Assembly: GCF_036785885.1 (NCBI RefSeq)
Contig: NC_092312.1
Coordinates: 10,744,001 to 10,808,000 of the forward strand
DNA from: Coffea arabica
Taxonomy: Eukaryota; Streptophyta; Magnoliopsida; Gentianales; Rubiaceae
DNA: 64,000 bases
Reading direction: 5' to 3'
Shown here: piece by piece, positions 42,555 to 54,904 of the stretch
Position numbering within the stretch: position 1 is the stretch's first letter
Layout of the letters: each line of letters begins with the position of its first letter
Program-made: the position numbers and the translations under genes
Notes under the pieces: model-generated
Databases searched by the model: none
The model's input: the letters and a program-made list of their open reading frames with translations, nothing else
Told to the model about the DNA's origin: nothing

Positions 42555-43411
42555 CCAAACCACAATAAAGAAAAATCCCCACATTCTCACGCGAGAATAA
42601 CAAGAGAAGTATTGAAGTCTACCTTCAGCAGCCAGAGGGCCTTTTTTGTGTTAAAATAGAAGACTGGTTCAACAGCAACAAGAGAATTACAGTTGTAGTC
42701 CTTTGAATTTTCAAATAGTTTCAATTTACTGGTTTCGTGTTTTAGTTCCAAGTTAAAATTATTCTCAATACTTTAATAGTTTGCACAGTAGTAGTAGTAG
42801 TTGTTGTTGTTTTTTAATTATAATTAACCCGAAAAAATGACTAAAAACAAGAGAAGTTACTTTACATGGGTTTGTCCATCTGTATAAGAAATAGGTAACC
42901 AAATTTTATATGCACGAAGAAATTAATTAAATTAAGGATAATTATACTCGTGGGGTTCATTCAAACATCTCGAATTTGAACTGAAATTGCAAATGGGTTA
43001 ATATTACTGTTACGATTGGATGGATGGATGATGCAAGTGTGTAAATTTACCTCATCTCAATTAGTAAAATCATGTTTTGCAAACCAAACACTAATCCTCC
43101 CTTTATAGAATCATATGTCTAAATCGACATTATTATTTGAATAGCAGACTCCACTGACCACAGAGAAAAAATTTAATATGATTCGGACATTCACGGTCAA
43201 AATTCTCAAGTCAATACGCGGAGTCATTTTATTTGGTGACCCACTCCCTCAAATTCCAGTGCTATAAAAATAAAATATTAAAATTTGAAAACTGGTACAC
43301 ATTGATCGCATAAATTTTAGACAAAAAAGGGGAGAAAGTCCAAGTGAGATTGATAAAACCGCGTGAAATTTTCATTCTCAGCCCCACTAATGCCTAATTC
43401 TATTTCATCTT

Positions 43412-43457
43412 CCTCTCTCTCTCTCTCTCTCTCTCTTCTTTTTTTTTTTTTTTTTTT
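43412..43457. repeat. (CT)n tract followed by T-run
   Basis: About twelve CT units, TTCTT, then about twenty Ts. Simple sequence in the region upstream of the VAP4 gene. Confidence 0.85.
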
Positions 43458-44218
43458 ATTGGGTACATATGATGCTTAAATGCAGTTGCATCCGTAAAGA
43501 AGAAAAAAAATTTCTTCCCTAAGAAAAGGAAAATGTTTTATTCGCACTTTTCAAAAAATTTTAAGGATCATTCTAATAGTGTGTACGCTATCATCATTGG
43601 ATAGATGATAATTATGTAAAATTTAAATTTAAAATTTAACTTTTGCATATATATTATAGAGGTGATGGTATTTAAATTATTAGTGTATATAAGTTTATTC
43701 AAACGTCTTAAAAAAATTTTTGACTCAAAAAATATACAATTTTCTTGATTCAACAATATCAAATTTTTCTGTTAATAGTGTATAAATTGTCAGTGTATAT
43801 AAGATTTACTCAATATTTTAAAGAAAATTAATATCTTGACTCAGCAATATCCAATTTTCTTTATTCAGCAATGTCCAATTTTCCACGAGAAAATCTCTTC
43901 CTTCCCTTTTTTTTTTCTTCTCATTTCGCATTGCTATCGATTTCCTTGTTAAGCAATAAATTATTGCACTTGTGTTGGCATCCCCATGAGAAATGTTAAG
44001 TATTTAACCTACTTAGGCAGCTCGTACGTAGACTCATCCATCCATTAAGATTCTATCTTTATTCTTCTTTCTTATCTGCTTCAAATCCAACCTGTTATAT
44101 TAACTACAGATTCTCCCGAAAACTTTCCCGTTAGAGAACTGATTGCCAAAGCGCCGTCGCCTCCACTTCATACTCACCGGTAAACAAGCTAAATTGTTGC
44201 TTATACCTCCGGCGAGTA

Positions 44219-47200
44219 ATGGCAATCGCCGACAACAAGTCGGCTTCTGATGGAAAAGTCTGGGGCCTGTTTAAACTTCCCTTTCGAAGTTCCAATTCTT
44301 CTGCTTCGTCTTCGCAATATGCAAGTCAGCAGCAGCAGTACAACACACGCGCCGATGGATCGAATGCAAACGCGAGTAACAGTTCCAGCTCCGTCTCCTC
44401 TGTCGCCAGATCTCTTCTCCGTACACGACGTCGTCTGAAACTCGATCCTTCCAATAAGCTCTATTTTCCATGTAAATTACTCGCCTTTTCGTATTTTTCC
44501 TACTACTTCAAGTCAACTATTTCTTTTACGTTTTCCTACTTTGCCTATTTGGTAAAAGTTTAAGTTGTACTGTTTATCAGTGCAAATAGGTAATAAAGTT
44601 ATTAGCTGTAATTTTTTTTTTTTTTTGGTAATTTTCGCATATAAATGTCCATATGTCTAAGTGCTTGCTTTAGCTGTTGCTGTTGGAAATTTTACCCCTG
44701 AATATGAATTTTCAGTTAATTGTATTCGATATGAAGTGTTAAATTGGTATGGACACTAAATTTCACTAATTAATGATTGTTGTAGATTTCGTCAAAACAG
44801 GAATTAAACAAAGGTTTAGAGATGGTAAAAGCTTAAGTAAGTTTTTCACGTAGATTTAGCTTTTGAGGAGAAATGAGGAAGTATATGGTTCTAAAGAAGT
44901 AGTATGATTCTCTTGAGAATAATTGTAGCCTTTTAAGATAGGCTTCGGCTTAGTTATTGTTAAAAAGCCAATGTCAAGTATATGATTGTGAGATTTCCTG
45001 TTACTGTTGTCTCTGGTGTTTCATGTGTGTGCAGTGTGCCATTATTCCTTTTCTTTGGATGGCTATGATGGAATGGAGTTTATGCTCTGGTAAGGTTGGG
45101 GTGGGGTGTGTATAAGCTTCTTGATTCCCTAGGAAGAAAACTTCACTGGGTCAACCGATCTCTCTCTTAAAATGCGGTCAAATTAGAGAATCCGCAGAAT
45201 TATAAATTTTTATTGAATGCCTTGCCTGTGTTACTATTGCTTAACTAATCTAATGGAAATAAATTTTTTACCTTTTGCTAATCATTACTTTATTTCTGCG
45301 CCTGCTTCATGGTGTTTGCTGATATTCTAGCAAAAGGACAGAATTTGTTCCACTGATTGTTTTGGCAGCAATTATTAATTGTGTCGTATTTTGTCGCTAG
45401 CTAAAAATAGCAAGAAGGTGAAGATTCGTGACAATGTGCCTTCTGTTTGGAACTGGCGCATTTGGGTGAAGAGTTGTGACATTGTGTCTTCAGTTGGGAC
45501 AGGGTTACAAATGTCAAGAATCGGTCTTTAATTATTAGTTCAGCACAAGTTTTTAACTAGTTAGCATTCTGCTTTTTGTGCCTTACATGCAATTTGTTGT
45601 ATACAACAACTAATCATGTTAATGATCAAACACTTTTGCAAATAAACATTGTGATACCACATGTTCATTTTGGTGTCAAATAAACATTGACCTCCTGGCT
45701 GCAAATAGTTCTCCAGTCCTTTTTCCCAATACTGATATTGAATAATCTCTTTAGATTGTTTTGGAGGTTCATTTTTGCTTTGCCTACATTTTTATGTAGT
45801 ATTTGGAATTCTGTATTTGGTAACTTGGAATATTTACCTTTCTTGATTGATCTTTGTGTATTGAGTGATAGGCGTCTTTTATTTGTTTCTGCCTTTTCCC
45901 AGATGAACCTGGTAAACAAGTACGAAGTGCAATTAGGATTAAAAACACCAGCAAATCTCATGTTGCCTTCAAGGTATGTACCATGAGTACTTCTGATGCA
46001 ATCTTTCAGAATATGTAAATGCTTTAAGACTGCTGATAAATGGTAGACAAATGCATTGCTTAACAGCCTCTTCCTTTTTGTTTGGTTCGAACTATCTAGA
46101 TCAGAGCTCTATAACCGTTTGTTTTTGTTGCTTCTTTTATCTGATTAGTGGAATTTGTCTATTTTCCTGTAGTTCCAAACAACTGCACCAAAAAGCTGTT
46201 TCATGCGACCTCCTGGAGCTATTTTAGCTCCTGGTGAGAGCATTATAGCAACAGGTAACCTGATCATTATGTTAACCAATTTGTGCTTGCTATCTACATT
46301 GCTTTTTTCCTTTTTGACAAGTGTGCTTGTGAATCTGACAAATTTGTCTTTCTTATTTTGGGTGTTTCCAGTATTTAAGTTCGTAGAGCAACCTGAAAAC
46401 AATGAAAAACCTACTGATCAGAGGAACAGGGTGAAGTTTAAAATCATGAGCCTAAAGGTGAAGGAACCCATGGATTACGTACCTGAGCTGGTATCAACAT
46501 TCGTTCTTTTTATGCCTTTTATCCTTTATCTTTGCTTTGCTGTTTGGCTATAAGTGAAAAAAATGGAGCGACTTTCAGTTAACCACACTTTTGTTTATTT
46601 CAATTGAGATATGTTATCTTGGTGGGCGAACTGAAAACCGTTCTTTGAAGCCACTATCTACTTTAGATTATTTTTGAGTGTCGACTTCTAAATCCATAAT
46701 CACTAATGGTAACTTTAATATGCTACGCCTTAGCCATAATTAGGTTCTGATATTTTGAGAGGAAAAAAAAAATTGGCGGTCAGCTTACTTCATCCACTAT
46801 AAAAGTGACTTGTGGATCACTACCCAGCTTTTTACGCATGCATGTATGCAATATCTCGTTCACATTTATATTAGTAACCAGCAAGATGTGGTAACCAGTA
46901 TGTTTTCCTTGGTTTTTACGAAACAGAAAAAAGCGTCATTTTGGGATTTTTCCTATACATTCTTGTCATTTTTTGTGTTTGTGGGCTCAGTTTGATGAGC
47001 AGAAGGATCAAGTGGCTGTGGAGCAGATACTGCGGGTCGTTTTTCTAGATGTAGAACGTCCAAGTCCTGTAAGCCAATATTAATTCCCACCTTATTAACA
47101 ACTCTAATGACATAGACGATAATAAGTACTTAATAAATCTGTTAATTTTGCTAGGCACTAGAAAAACTGAAACGCCAGTTGGCAGAGGCAGAGGCTGCTC

Positions 47201-47467
47201 TTGAGGCTCGCAAGAAGCCTCCAGAAGACACAGGTCCAAAGATTATAGGTGAAGGACTGGTTATTGATGAATGGGTGAGCAATCTTCTAACATTCTTCTA
47301 TAATCATATGACCCTTTGTTTGCGCATCTTCCATAATATTTACTGCCAACTGTGTTTTTAGTGAAATAAATACTCACTTTTGCTTTCTTGCTTGCATTTA
47401 CTTTCAGAAAGAGCGAAGAGAAAGATACCTTGCTCGACAGCAAGTTGAAGGGGTAGACTCTTTGTAA
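44219..47467 (+). CDS. PVA42: Vesicle-associated protein 4-type (MSP/VAP domain)
   Basis: Seven exons: 44219-44471, 45903-45973, 46173-46254, 46372-46490, 46991-47068, 47155-47274, 47408-47467 (783 bp, 260 aa), all GT-AG and in frame. The N-terminal ~75 residues are Ser/Gln-rich and disordered. The MSP domain (about 78-200) includes LKLDPSNKLYFPYEPGKQVRS, the FFAT-binding-type core IRIKNTSKSHVAFKFQTTAPK and the loop RPPGAILAPGES. An amphipathic helix (LEKLKRQLAEAEAALEARKK) and KERRERYLARQQ follow. There is no C-terminal membrane anchor, which separates VAP4 types from VAP27. The family sits at the ER and plasma-membrane interface; one Arabidopsis member is mannitol-induced. Assignment to 4-2 rather than 4-1/4-3 rests on position next to MYB102- and STP-like genes. 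Confidence 0.92.
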
Positions 47468-49643
47468 ATTATGAAGTGTGCATCTGGTTTTACTATGTTA
47501 AAGCATCCTGTATTTGCCGTGACTGGTTTGAAGATATCAGTGGACAGTCAAATGTAAAAAATGCTAGTGTGCAGTCCTGTAACTTGAGGCGCTACAACAT
47601 TTGGTTCTTGTAGATAGCGTGGTTTGTTTTGTAGAAGGCCGAAAATGCCTATCCAGCCGAATGTAATCCAAACCTCAGAGAATCAAATTCTCTTGGGTTA
47701 AGGCATGAGTTGCAAATTTTATGAATGAATTTATGGTTTTCAATTATTGAGACTATGCATTGAACAAGAAAGCCCACCTTGACCTCCTTAGCTTTTCTTT
47801 CTCGTGAAAAGCTATTTCCTATTTGAAACTAAGGATAAGTTGCAAATCTTATGACCGAAATTCTACGTCGCATTGTTGAGCCTACGTCGAAAGAGTACAC
47901 CTTGATGTCCTTAGGTGTCATTCTGGACTGGTACAGCTTATTTTTATCAGTATGTATCTCTCTATCTAATTGTGGTTCTTTGTATCATCAGAAAATAGGA
48001 GACAGTGCATGTGTTTGAAAAATGCAAAATGCAAAAGAGTTACGAGGGGAAAAGCCTGATCAAACCTGATAAGCAATGCACTTGTGATGCATTATTACGA
48101 AATCAATCCGTTAAGGCAATGTTATGCTTTAGGTCTTAAAATTTTGCTTCAATTGTATACGTATGTCCTAGAAAATAGAAATCACACTGGAAAATGCAAT
48201 AATTCAGCCTGAGTGAGAAGTGAGACGTAGTAGCCGAAAATGGCATTGGGGGACGGTCCAAGCACACAGAAACATATTTGGACCATTTAACTAACTTTGG
48301 GCATTGGGTGGGCTGTCGACAACCTGTGTTAACAGAGAGCTAGAGGCCCCATGACTCGGGAGTGAATTTTTGCAGGTTTGTGGTCCTTTTGAATTACTTT
48401 TTTAATGCAATGAGAGAAATTTCGGTAAAAAGAAAAAAAAAGAAAAGAAAAATGGACTACCTAACTGTGGCTTATGAGCCCAGTTTTTTTTTTTTTTTTT
48501 GGGAAAATAAAAAATCATAATTTTAAGATGTAAAGGGACATCTGAATTGGAAAAAATAAAGGGAAAAAAAAAAAAGCAATAGCGTAAAATGAAAGAACGG
48601 AAGGCACCTCATAGTTTCAATAGTCATGATAATTGTTTTAAGGGGAAAGGAAAAAGTCATCGTGGAGTTGAATCAGGCAAGCTAGGCTCAAGAGGCAAAA
48701 TTAGATTTTTATTTTTTGTGAAAAAAAGGATGGATTTGGCTCTAGTAACCACCATGGGACAAGGCATGCTTCCGAATCACGGGTAGTCCTTCAATACAAT
48801 TCTCACACCTGCAACACATGCTTCCAAATTATAGATAGCCACCAACACAATTTTCACATTTGCAGTGAAATTGAACATACAATCTTTTATAAGGAAGTGA
48901 TCTATTCTTATCAATTAAGTCAACTTGTGTTGATAAGGCAAAATTAAATAGATTTCGTGACAATGTCTGCTAGAAAATAAATGGATCTTATGGAAACACC
49001 AAATTTTCGGCACTTTTGTCACGTTTTCCATCGCTTTTTTGCTTGCAGATAGGTTGTTTTGATAATTTCTATTTATTCTTCAGGTTCCTATTTATGTCAA
49101 TTTATGCCCCCCCTAAAAAATTAAAAGATGTTGAATTCTATTTATTTGTATCTCTCGTATATTTCAACTTCTCTAGATTCGACCTCAACCGACTAAATTA
49201 AACATTAACATTCTTTTTTAACAAAACAAGAGGAAAAAAAAAAGAAGACGAAGAAATGGAATCTAATTCATTTAGATACCCCATCTAAATTCTATCCATC
49301 TATTTTATAGACGGGGTGTATCCCATTGAAGTGGAAAACAATAATATGTATTTATTATGATCTAAACTACAAATATGAATGTGATTCATATCAATTAATT
49401 TATAGAAGAGAGACTTGCACAAATTAATCATGCGCCAGGAACCAGGTTTGAACCAGTACATCAGATAACTTTCAATTAAAAAACAGAACTAGCGGAGACA
49501 AAATTGGTGATATGTCGCCGTACAACTACGAAAAGTGAGGTAGATATCCAACAATCAATAGTCAGACAAAATAGGTCAGTTTTCAAGCCACTAGATATTT
49601 CTAAAACCACTGTCCCTGGCCAACTGATTATCTTCCTAGAAGT
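47468..49643. other. Intergenic region between VAP4 and second DUF3774 gene
   Basis: The first ~250 bp are probably VAP4 3' UTR. A diverged tandem duplication follows (47700-47915). The rest is AT-rich, with poly-A/T runs and no recognisable gene. Confidence 0.5.
47700..47915. repeat. Diverged tandem duplication
   Basis: GAGTTGCAAATTTTATGAA...ATTGAGACTA...CACCTTGACCTCCTTAG (47707-47791) recurs as TAAGTTGCAAATCTTATGA...GTTGAGCCTA...CACCTTGATGTCCTTAG (47827-47912), with many substitutions. An old duplication in or just past the VAP4 3' UTR. Confidence 0.55.
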
Positions 49644-49645
49644 CC

Positions 49646-49652
49646 TATATAT
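49646..49652 (+). promoter_or_regulatory. Putative TATA box of the second DUF3774 gene
   Basis: CTATATATC about 85 bp upstream of the ATG at 49733. Spacing is plausible. Confidence 0.5.
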
Positions 49653-49732
49653 CAACAATTGGTCACTCGATCTTAAGTATTGAATGAAGGACAAGAATTT
49701 GCGAGGGAATTGTTGATTGAATTGATCAATAA

Positions 49733-49999
49733 ATGAGTTATGTCAGCAGAGTTTCTAGGGGGGGAACTGGTACAGCTGCCCAGGGCCAAGAGGACCAATG
49801 CTCCAAATACAGCAGCTCTAGCCTTTTCGGTCTTCCTCCAAGTTGGCGTAGCAAAAGGTCCTCCCGTACCAGTAGTATTGTGCAAGAAGATGCAAGAATT
49901 TCGAGAGCAGGTGGTCAGGGAGAAGAAGAAGATAGGAAAAAGCTGGTGGATGAGTCTTTTCAGAAGGTCATGTTTTTGAATTGCTGGTCACAGAGCTAG
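49733..49999 (+). CDS. Wound-responsive small protein (DUF3774 family), copy 2
   Basis: Single-exon, 88-aa protein. It starts MSYVSRVSRGG, a typical family N-terminus, and ends DESFQKVMFLNCWSQS, the family's conserved C-terminal tail. The middle is Ser/Arg- and then Glu/Lys-rich (GGQGEEEDRKKLVDES), with no signal peptide or membrane segment. It is about 9.8 kb downstream of copy 1, in the same orientation, with two unrelated genes between. Role unknown; wound or stress induction is expected from the family. Confidence 0.8.
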   Translation: MSYVSRVSRGGTGTAAQGQEDQCSKYSSSSLFGLPPSWRSKRSSRTSSIVQEDARISRAGGQGEEEDRKKLVDESFQKVMFLNCWSQS

Positions 50000-50599
50000 C
50001 ATTTTTAGACTTAATATTCGAGCAACTACAATTGTGTTGAAAGGAATAAATGCGACTATAGCAATGAGATTCAAGACAATAATTTCATTACCATTGATGT
50101 TTTGCTGCGTTATTATTTGTTTAGATGATTGGCAACCAATTCCACTCTAAACTAGTACATAATAGCTGCAAAATACCTTAAAAAGCTCATGTTTTTCAGA
50201 GCCATCTCAAGTTTGCGACACGCCCTGTTTGATCTCCTCTTCTTCTTCTTCTATAGTCTATGCGTGAAGCCCACAAATGATGTGGCCAAATTTGCTGTGA
50301 TAAGAGTAGTATTCGCTCAGCGGCTTTTTCTATTCTAGTCAATAGAGGCCAAATTTCCTCGTGCGGTGAAAATCATGCGAGATTACGACTACTAGTTAGA
50401 TTCTGCAGTTATAATGTCAGATTATATATATTACAGCAGTATTTCTCAAATCCCTCCTTGTACTTCTCCCGTCTCCACCTTGACATGGTTACTTTGTTGT
50501 CACCGGCTCCAATGATTAGATAACGGTGCAATTTTTTTCCCCTTGTTTTCTGGTTCATTCAACTTGTAGTACTATAAACTTGTAGTGAAAATATCAATA

Positions 50600-50735
50600 T
50601 GAGTTTGTTTGGATAGGAGGTTATTTGAGATAATTACTGTAATACTTTTGATGATGTGATGTATGTGAGATAAAAAAGTAGTTGAAAATTGTATTTATGA
50701 CGTAAGTAGGAAAAAATTTGAAATTTTGTATCAAG
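50600..50735. repeat. GTTTGGAT-family MITE, right end lost
   Basis: GTTTGTTTGGATAGGAGG, then ATTACTGTAATACTTTTG and GATGTATGTGAGATAAAAAAG match the interior of 51937-52074 (ATTACTGTAGCGATTTGATGTATGTGAGA). The closing inverted end is absent. It abuts the orphan exon at 50752. Confidence 0.5.
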
Positions 50736-50751
50736 GAGGGGGGTGTAGAAG

Positions 50752-50853
50752 ATGGCCAAAGCCACCGAATTTGTGAACATGGCTGCTTTTATCTTGCTTC
50801 TTTTCATTATCACGTCGGCTGATATTGGATTTGGATGGACAGGACCAGTCATG
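50752..50853 (+). CDS. Orphan signal-peptide exon of a possible small secreted peptide gene
   Basis: An ATG opens 34 codons: a short polar start (MAKATEFVNMA), a strong hydrophobic core (AFILLLFIITSA), then DIGFGWTGPVM. It ends exactly at a consensus splice donor (ATG|GTAAGTC), phase 0. A first exon coding only the signal peptide, followed by a phase-0 or phase-1 intron and a cysteine-rich exon, is typical of plant defensin and similar peptide genes. I found no cysteine-rich exon in the following ~1 kb. It may therefore be a relic cut off from its second exon, or a longer-intron gene. No expression evidence. Confidence 0.4.
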
Positions 50854-51787
50854 GTAAGTCTTGGCATATACACAATCCATCCATGATCCCTACTGGTTTT
50901 CTCCTTCAGCATTTCCGTCCCCTAATGATCATCATAATGATGCAAAAATATCCAATCACTTGTTAACATTTATAGATTTGAATTTCATATGACAAACTTT
51001 CTTAATACCATTCGTATCTGCTGTTGAAATGAACTGATCAAGTCCAACATGTGACCAAGTGGTGCCCAAGGATTTCCCCATTATCTAAACTCGCATTCTT
51101 GGCCAATAGCCTGTTGGCAACCCCCAGACTTTAGAACTCTTTACCTTCCACCAAATTTATCATTTAATTGTGGCTGCCATTTTCGAGTGATTTTTTTCGA
51201 CTGAGTTTTCCGTTAACTCCCCTTTCCTTAGACTAGATTAGAATAGGTTATATAACTATAATCGCTGCGATTAAAAAAAAAAAAAAAGGCCCAATCTCAA
51301 CTGTTTTATAGGCCAGTGGCCTTGCGTTAATGGACGTTCAGATTGAGACCAATTGATGTGGCCTACTTTGAGCTAAACTCCTACTTCTATAGATGCTGGA
51401 AGCCCTTAATCGTATTAAATAGTATGAATGGGCCTTTGATGAGGTTCATGTATTTTGTTCAACTAGACACGTTTTCCAATGGGCTACGAGAAGATCTGCT
51501 GTAGGCCGCGCCCATGCGACGTCGCTCAAATTGACCCATGTCCAACAGTGTAGCAGTCGCTGCACCACCCACAATTGGAAAAACAAAAAAAAATTTTTTT
51601 GTTTTGTGGGAGATATGCATCCATTAAAAAAATTTTGTTTTGTAGGAGATATGCATCCATTAATTGTTTTAGGAAATCAAAGTACTAAGGAATGAGTTTC
51701 GAAATTAATCGCAGTAATACATGTAATTTGATTAAAATTTGGAATGAATTAACGGGTACAATAAGTCTTTTCTCCAAAAAAAAAAAA

Positions 51788-51804
51788 GGGGGGGGGGGGG
51801 GGGG
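51788..51804. repeat. G17 homopolymer
   Basis: An A-run followed by 17 Gs. It could form a quadruplex, and its length is unreliable in sequencing. The ORF crossing it is an artefact. Confidence 0.85.
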
Positions 51805-51936
51805 AGAGAAAAAAGAAATGGCAGTTTTACACTGGTCCCCTCATCCGTCGTTGCATCCATCGAAACGCCTTGTTACTTTATGATGATCCACATGCCCCCA
51901 GCTAAAGTATGCTAATCATCCCTTATGATTTGCTAT

Positions 51937-52074
51937 TGTTTGGATTGCATTTTTTAGGATTTTTTTGTAGAAAAATTACTGTAGCGATTTGATGTATGTG
52001 AGAAAAAAAGATAATAGAGAAATGTGATCACGGAAAACAACAGAATTTTCCGACGGAAAATTGCTGTCCAAACG
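51937..52074. mobile_element. GTTTGGATTG-family MITE
   Basis: The left end TTGTTTGGATTGCATTTTTT and the right end GAAAATTGCTGTCCAAACG are inverted with few mismatches. The interior carries the family signature ATTACTGTAGCGATTTGATG. About 138 bp, non-coding. Confidence 0.6.
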
Positions 52075-52134
52075 GGTCATCATCTACATGTGAGAGATAT
52101 TTCCATTATGATTTGATAATAATGCATCATCATC

Positions 52135-52137
<3 letters not shown>

Positions 52138-52170
<33 letters not shown>
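52138..52170. repeat. (TA)n microsatellite
   Basis: About 16 TA units. Confidence 0.9.
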
Positions 52171-52176
<6 letters not shown>

Positions 52177-52592
52177 CAATTCCATTATGAATTTTCTGGG
52201 CAGACCATTTATAGCTAATTCCAATAATTTGCTTCAACCTTATTTGTGAGATTCCAGAGAAACTGTGTGTTATCATCAACCCAACCAATTATGAGATAAC
52301 GAATCAATTCCTCATTCAACCACATCTCCTTTGGACAAAGGCACAAAGTCGATAACGAGACCTTTTTTTTTTTTTCCTTTTCTTAACCTTTTTTTTTTCT
52401 TTGGCTCGAAAGTGGGAAACAAGATTCTAGCAACATTGTGGTTCCGAATGCTTCCCTCATGAAAAAAGTTTAATCTTGGAAGATAACTACGTACGAAAAG
52501 CAGCTTCCAAAGCCAAGCACAACGTCTTTGCGTCTCCTTTTCGTCTAGCCTTTCAATGCTTTTTCACGGGAATAAACCAACCCCCTGCGCGC

Positions 52593-52620
52593 ATATATAT
52601 ATATACACACACACACACAC
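52593..52620. repeat. (TA)n(CA)n microsatellite
   Basis: TA units changing to eight CA units. Confidence 0.85.
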
Positions 52621-54290
52621 AATGCATATGCATCTTTAATTACCAAAAGAAAAATACATGTACATATATATATGTATGTATATACGTATCACTGACCCTA
52701 ATTCATTTATGAAAACCATCACAAATTCTCAATCTCAATCATATCTATTAGTATTTTTTTAACACTAATTCAAAGTCTCATTATTTTGTTATTTTGCCTA
52801 AAAGATTATTAAAAAAAAAAAGGCTATATTGAAGCTTGGTATATACGTTTCAAGAAGAAAGAGACCGTGTATTCATGTTGGTATCAAAATTCACCATAGT
52901 GAAGAAAAGATCCAAAGCAAAAGGAGCCATTAATGTATCCCTACTTGCTTCCTTGCAGTCGTGAGAACATGCCATATTTGCTGGTTAATGGCGAACAAGA
53001 ACAAACCACACAACTACCTCCTCTCAAAATCATCCTTATCCAAAAATTAGTATCAATTGCAAGATGCAAAGGTGCTGTCCAATTGGAAAGCTGTTCGTGG
53101 AATCATGTGATTCATCTTTTCAATCCGTATTTGCAGAACCGTGACTTAGCTGAGTTTCCAACTTCCTACGTTCTTTATCCAATGGTGGTTAAGTGAACAA
53201 TATCGTGACCAAATTAATTTAGCCATCCGTCCTTTGATTCCCAGATATAACACCAATGCAATGAAGATCAACATTATTGTTCTTTGTCACGAAAAGGGTG
53301 GAAAAAGTAGAAGATGGTGACTCGGTCAGTCTAATCTGAAACGTGAGTTTTTTTTTTTTTTTTTTTTCCCGGTTTCGTTTCCACTTGCAGATTGTGAAAT
53401 TGTTCGGAAATGGATGTCATGGCCTTAGGGCCTCCATGAATCATGATCAGAAAGAGCAACTTTCGGAATTTCTGCTCTCTGTCGTCCATTACCTGACAAT
53501 GCACATTTCTTAAGTTCGGTTTCTAATGATGTATAATGTTTGGATAAAAAGTTTTTAGAAAAATTCTACAGAATGGTACCGTATCTTATCTGTTTTGGGG
53601 TAGTATTATTGTGTGTTTGAAATAAAAATTTGATTAAAAATAAGATGATGATTGAAGAATGTGTTTAGGATGCAACGAAAAGAACTTTCACAGAAAACGG
53701 ACAATCTAATTGAGCAGAGTTTTAGTTTAGTATAAGGCGTAGCACTCATCCATATAGTGTTCACTAAAAATATTTGATGCCATTAGGAGAAGTAATTTAA
53801 TGTTTCCTTTTGTATACAACAAAATTAGTAGTAACTTTGAAGGGTGTGGAGAGTGAGCGCAGTGTGACCCCGGAGCCATTGAAAAATTAGTAGTAACCAA
53901 AAACAGATGAAATGAAAACCAAGCTGGCAAATCAATAATACTATAGTGTAATTTATCGAGATTCTGAGGGCCGGCACGGAACAAAGAGGAGGAGGAGGAG
54001 GTTGATCTCTTCAACTTTTCCTTCATTTTCTATTCTTTAGTCTTGGATTTTTGTAATTTTGTTTTTGACAAGAAGAAAGATATTCCCTCCTACCTTAAGC
54101 AGTTAACAATTTGAATTCAAATTGTATGTCATTACTTTGCTTTAAAAAAATTTTTTTAATGTAAGTGAAAGGTTTTAATTCTCGAATTTGGAACCTCTCA
54201 CCTACACTCTGTTTCTCGCACCACCTAACTCATCCTCCCACCTTTTAAAAATTCTCAAGTTGATCAGAATTAATCAAATTGTTTTAGTTG

Positions 54291-54858
54291 ACTCCAATTA
54301 AGGGTGTCAACAGGTCAGGTTTGAAATGACATTTAAAATTTCGGATTCGGACCCATTTTTATGTAGTAAATCTGAAACCGACTCGTATACTCGATGGGTC
54401 TTGACCTTAAGAGTTTCGAAACTAGGTCCGACAAGTCCGGGTTGGATCCGGATCTAAAAGGTCCAAATTTAAATATTTTAAAATTAAATAAAAAACAAAT
54501 CACAAATCTAATCTCCAAACTTAAACAAATCAAATTACAAAACTAAATCACAAATACCTCGCAATAGTCAATCCAAACTAACCACAAATCAATCTACTAA
54601 GTCATTACTAAATTGTTAATTTGGAAAAAGAATGTATTTAGAAATATTTATATTTTATAATTATTAATATATTATTCGGATCCGAGTTGAATACGGGTCG
54701 GATTCCTATATTCCCTATCTACCCGTTTTTGTTAGAGTAAACGGATTCGAATTCGGATACGGGTATTGGAATTATTTTTCAATCCAAAGCCAGAAAAACT
54801 TATCGGATCTGGGTCAGATCCTGCCAAAACACGATCCGTTAACACCCCTAACTCCAAT
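54291..54858. mobile_element. hAT-like MITE (552 bp) with perfect 8-bp duplication
   Basis: ACTCCAAT at 54291-54298 is repeated at 54851-54858. The element 54299-54850 starts TAAGGGTGTCAACAGG and ends CGTTAACACCCCTA, inverted ends of the TAGGGGTG hAT type. Internal segments near both ends (GGATTCGGACCC, CGGATCTGGGTCAGATCC) are self-complementary. Minus-strand ORFs here are incidental. Confidence 0.85.
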
Positions 54859-54868
54859 CTCCTAATAA

Positions 54869-54873
<5 letters not shown>

Positions 54874-54902
<29 letters not shown>
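54874..54902. repeat. (CT)14 microsatellite
   Basis: CT dinucleotides directly right of the hAT-like MITE. Confidence 0.9.

Positions 54903-54904
<2 letters not shown>

Larger units (their letters stand above)
41588..44218. other. Intergenic region with hAT MITE
   Basis: 3' flank of the plastid protein gene, the hAT-like MITE at 42207-42546 and AT-rich DNA with a (CT)n tract. The last ~150 bp before 44219 are presumably the promoter/5' UTR of the VAP4 gene. No gene was recognised. Confidence 0.55.
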
